Origin: Haloglomus irregulare
GTDB lineage: Archaea > Halobacteriota > Halobacteria > Halobacteriales > Haloarculaceae
Direction: 5' to 3'
NCBI RefSeq assembly: GCF_007421925.1
Contig: NZ_QMDX01000006.1
Span: 124,001-188,000, forward strand
DNA length: 64,000 bases
Numbering within the stretch: the stretch's first letter is position 1; each line of letters begins with the position of its first letter. The notes beneath the pieces were generated by a model. The model saw only the letters and a program-made list of their open reading frames with translations, was not told the origin of the DNA and made no database searches. Made by a program: the position numbers and the translations under genes. This document shows, one piece after another, positions 63,057 to 64,000 of the stretch.

Positions 63057-63233
63057 CCGGCCGCGGGTCGCCCTGTCCGGTACTCGAGTCGGTCGCCGCT
63101 TCCCGAGGAGCCGGCGCGGAGCCGATGGCTCGCCGCCACTGGCCGGTCATGTCGGGGTGGTGCACGATGGCACGGAACACGTTCAGACGCGGGTTCCGGG
63201 CCGCTTAACCGGGCTCGTGGCCTCCCTTCGGTA

Positions 63234-64000
63234 ATGACACTGGCCATCCGGACCGAGGACCTCGTGAAGGACTACGGTGACGTCCGGGCGCTGGACGGCC
63301 TCTCGCTCGAGGTGGAGGAGGGGGAGTTCTTCGGGCTGCTCGGGCCGAACGGCGCCGGCAAGACGACGTTCATCAACACGCTGGTCGGACTGGCTCGGGC
63401 CACGGACGGCACGGCCGAGGTGTTCGGCCACGACGTCGCGGCCGACTACCGCGCGGCCCGCAACCGCATCGGCCTCGCCCCGCAGGAGTTCAACGTCGAC
63501 CGCTTCTTCCCCATCCGCGAGGTGCTCGAGCACAAGGCCGGCTACCACGGCGTCGCGCCGGCCGCGGCGAGCGAGCGGGCCGACGAGGCGCTGCGGACGG
63601 TCGGCATCTACGACAAGCGCGACACCCGGTTCGACTGGCTCTCCGGCGGCATGAAGCGGCGCTTCCTCCTCGCGCGGGCCCTCGTGACGGACCCGGACCT
63701 GCTCATCCTCGACGAGCCGACCGCGGGCGTCGACGTGGAGCTTCGCCACGACCTCTGGGAGCTCATCGAGGAGCTCAACGCCGGCGGGATGACGGTCCTC
63801 CTCACCACCCACTACATCGAGGAGGCCGAGCGGCTCTGCGACCGCGTCGCCATCATGGACGAGGGGCGCCGTGTCGAGGTCGCCACCCCGGACGACCTGC
63901 GGGCCCGGGGGACCGACACCGTCCGGCTGACGCTGGCCCAGCGACCCGCCGCCGTGCCGAGCGCCGTCCGGGCCATCGACGGCGTGCAGGACGCGACCGT
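63234..64000 (+). CDS. ABC-2 type exporter ATP-binding protein (runs off the window)
   Basis: At least 255 residues are present. Walker A is GPNGAGKTT (about 38-46) in FFGLLGPNGAGKTTFINTLVGLARATDG. The Q-loop is IGLAPQEFNVDRFFPIREVLEHKAGYHG. The signature is WLSGGMKRRFLLARALV, Walker B LLILDEPTAGVDVEL and the H-loop VLLTTHYIEEAERLCDRVAIMDEG. The ending (RRVEVATPDDLRARGTDTV) is the accessory domain of the DrrA/NodI/CcmA-like subfamily, which powers two-component exporters; the permease gene should follow outside the window. A TATA-like gcttaacc at 63203-63210 lies 28 bases before the ATG at 63234. Confidence 0.93.
   Translation, partial: MTLAIRTEDLVKDYGDVRALDGLSLEVEEGEFFGLLGPNGAGKTTFINTLVGLARATDGTAEVFGHDVAADYRAARNRIGLAPQEFNVDRFFPIREVLEHKAGYHGVAPAAASERADEALRTVGIYDKRDTRFDWLSGGMKRRFLLARALVTDPDLLILDEPTAGVDVELRHDLWELIEELNAGGMTVLLTTHYIEEAERLCDRVAIMDEGRRVEVATPDDLRARGTDTVRLTLAQRPAAVPSAVRAIDGVQDAT

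Overview
The window comes from the chromosome of an extremely halophilic archaeon (class Halobacteria). The evidence is very high G+C, acidic proteomes in every reading frame that is really used, archaeal MCM, DnaG and RFC replication proteins, PGF-CTERM surface proteins, TAT-type lipoproteins, an MC1-family chromatin protein, mostly leaderless genes with a TATA-like box 25-30 bases before the start, and a 16S-tRNA-Ala-23S-5S rRNA operon. I cannot assign a genus from the sequence alone.

Region 1 (1-29150) is housekeeping and metabolism. It starts with a truncated, probably membrane-anchored ferredoxin. Then come 6-phosphogluconate dehydrogenase (gnd), a large mcm gene carrying an intein, DUF2103, truD, a lipoprotein, GNAT/UspA genes, an M29 aminopeptidase and an enlarged PitA-type (coproheme decarboxylase-like plus monooxygenase-like) protein. 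After those come an RNase H-like protein, a Na+/solute symporter, a hybrid histidine kinase, a prenyl-phosphate pair (degenerate cis-prenyltransferase and DUF92), dnaG, a CsaA-like tRNA-binding protein, a CARF-wHTH regulator (HFX_2341 family), DUF1405, DUF547, larC and a RuvC-fold protein.

Region 2 (29150-37680) is more accessory. It has an assimilatory ferredoxin nitrite reductase, small haloarchaeal proteins (one behind an overlapping 28-codon ORF) and an intron-containing tRNA-Lys with a duplicated 3' end. It also has a cluster of secreted proteins: a two-TM-anchored protein and two paralogous PGF-CTERM proteins, with the decayed start of a third copy between them.

Region 3 (37675-45213) is a complete five-gene LIV-type ABC importer operon. 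It is followed by a chimeric pseudogene (a frameshifted Na+/Ca2+ exchanger joined to the C-terminal part of a ParA ATPase) and a GIDE-domain membrane protein.

Region 4 (45318-53458) is the rRNA operon on the minus strand, read from high to low coordinates. Five TATA-like boxes precede 16S, followed by tRNA-Ala, 23S and 5S. An acyl-CoA dehydrogenase gene then lies between 5S and tRNA-Cys, a pair that is usually adjacent in haloarchaea. Upstream of the operon, an MC1-family gene and a small AbrB-like gene are divergent.

Region 5 (53501-64000) has pyrD, the haloarchaeal NAD-dependent glucose-6-phosphate dehydrogenase (azf), a coiled-coil protein, a frameshifted enoyl-CoA hydratase, thrC, rfcS interrupted by two inteins (one with an HNH-type homing nuclease), a broken coiled-coil ORF and the start of an ABC-2 type exporter ATPase.

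Together azf and gnd encode the two dehydrogenases of the oxidative pentose phosphate pathway. mcm, dnaG and rfcS are replication genes, and two of the three carry inteins. The coding flanks of the mcm intein and of the first rfcS intein have A/T-rich codon tracts unlike the rest of those genes, which suggests homing with co-conversion from a lower-GC donor. Several genes are broken (exchanger/ParA, enoyl-CoA hydratase, coiled-coil ORF). These could be real pseudogenes or, for the single-base cases, sequence errors.
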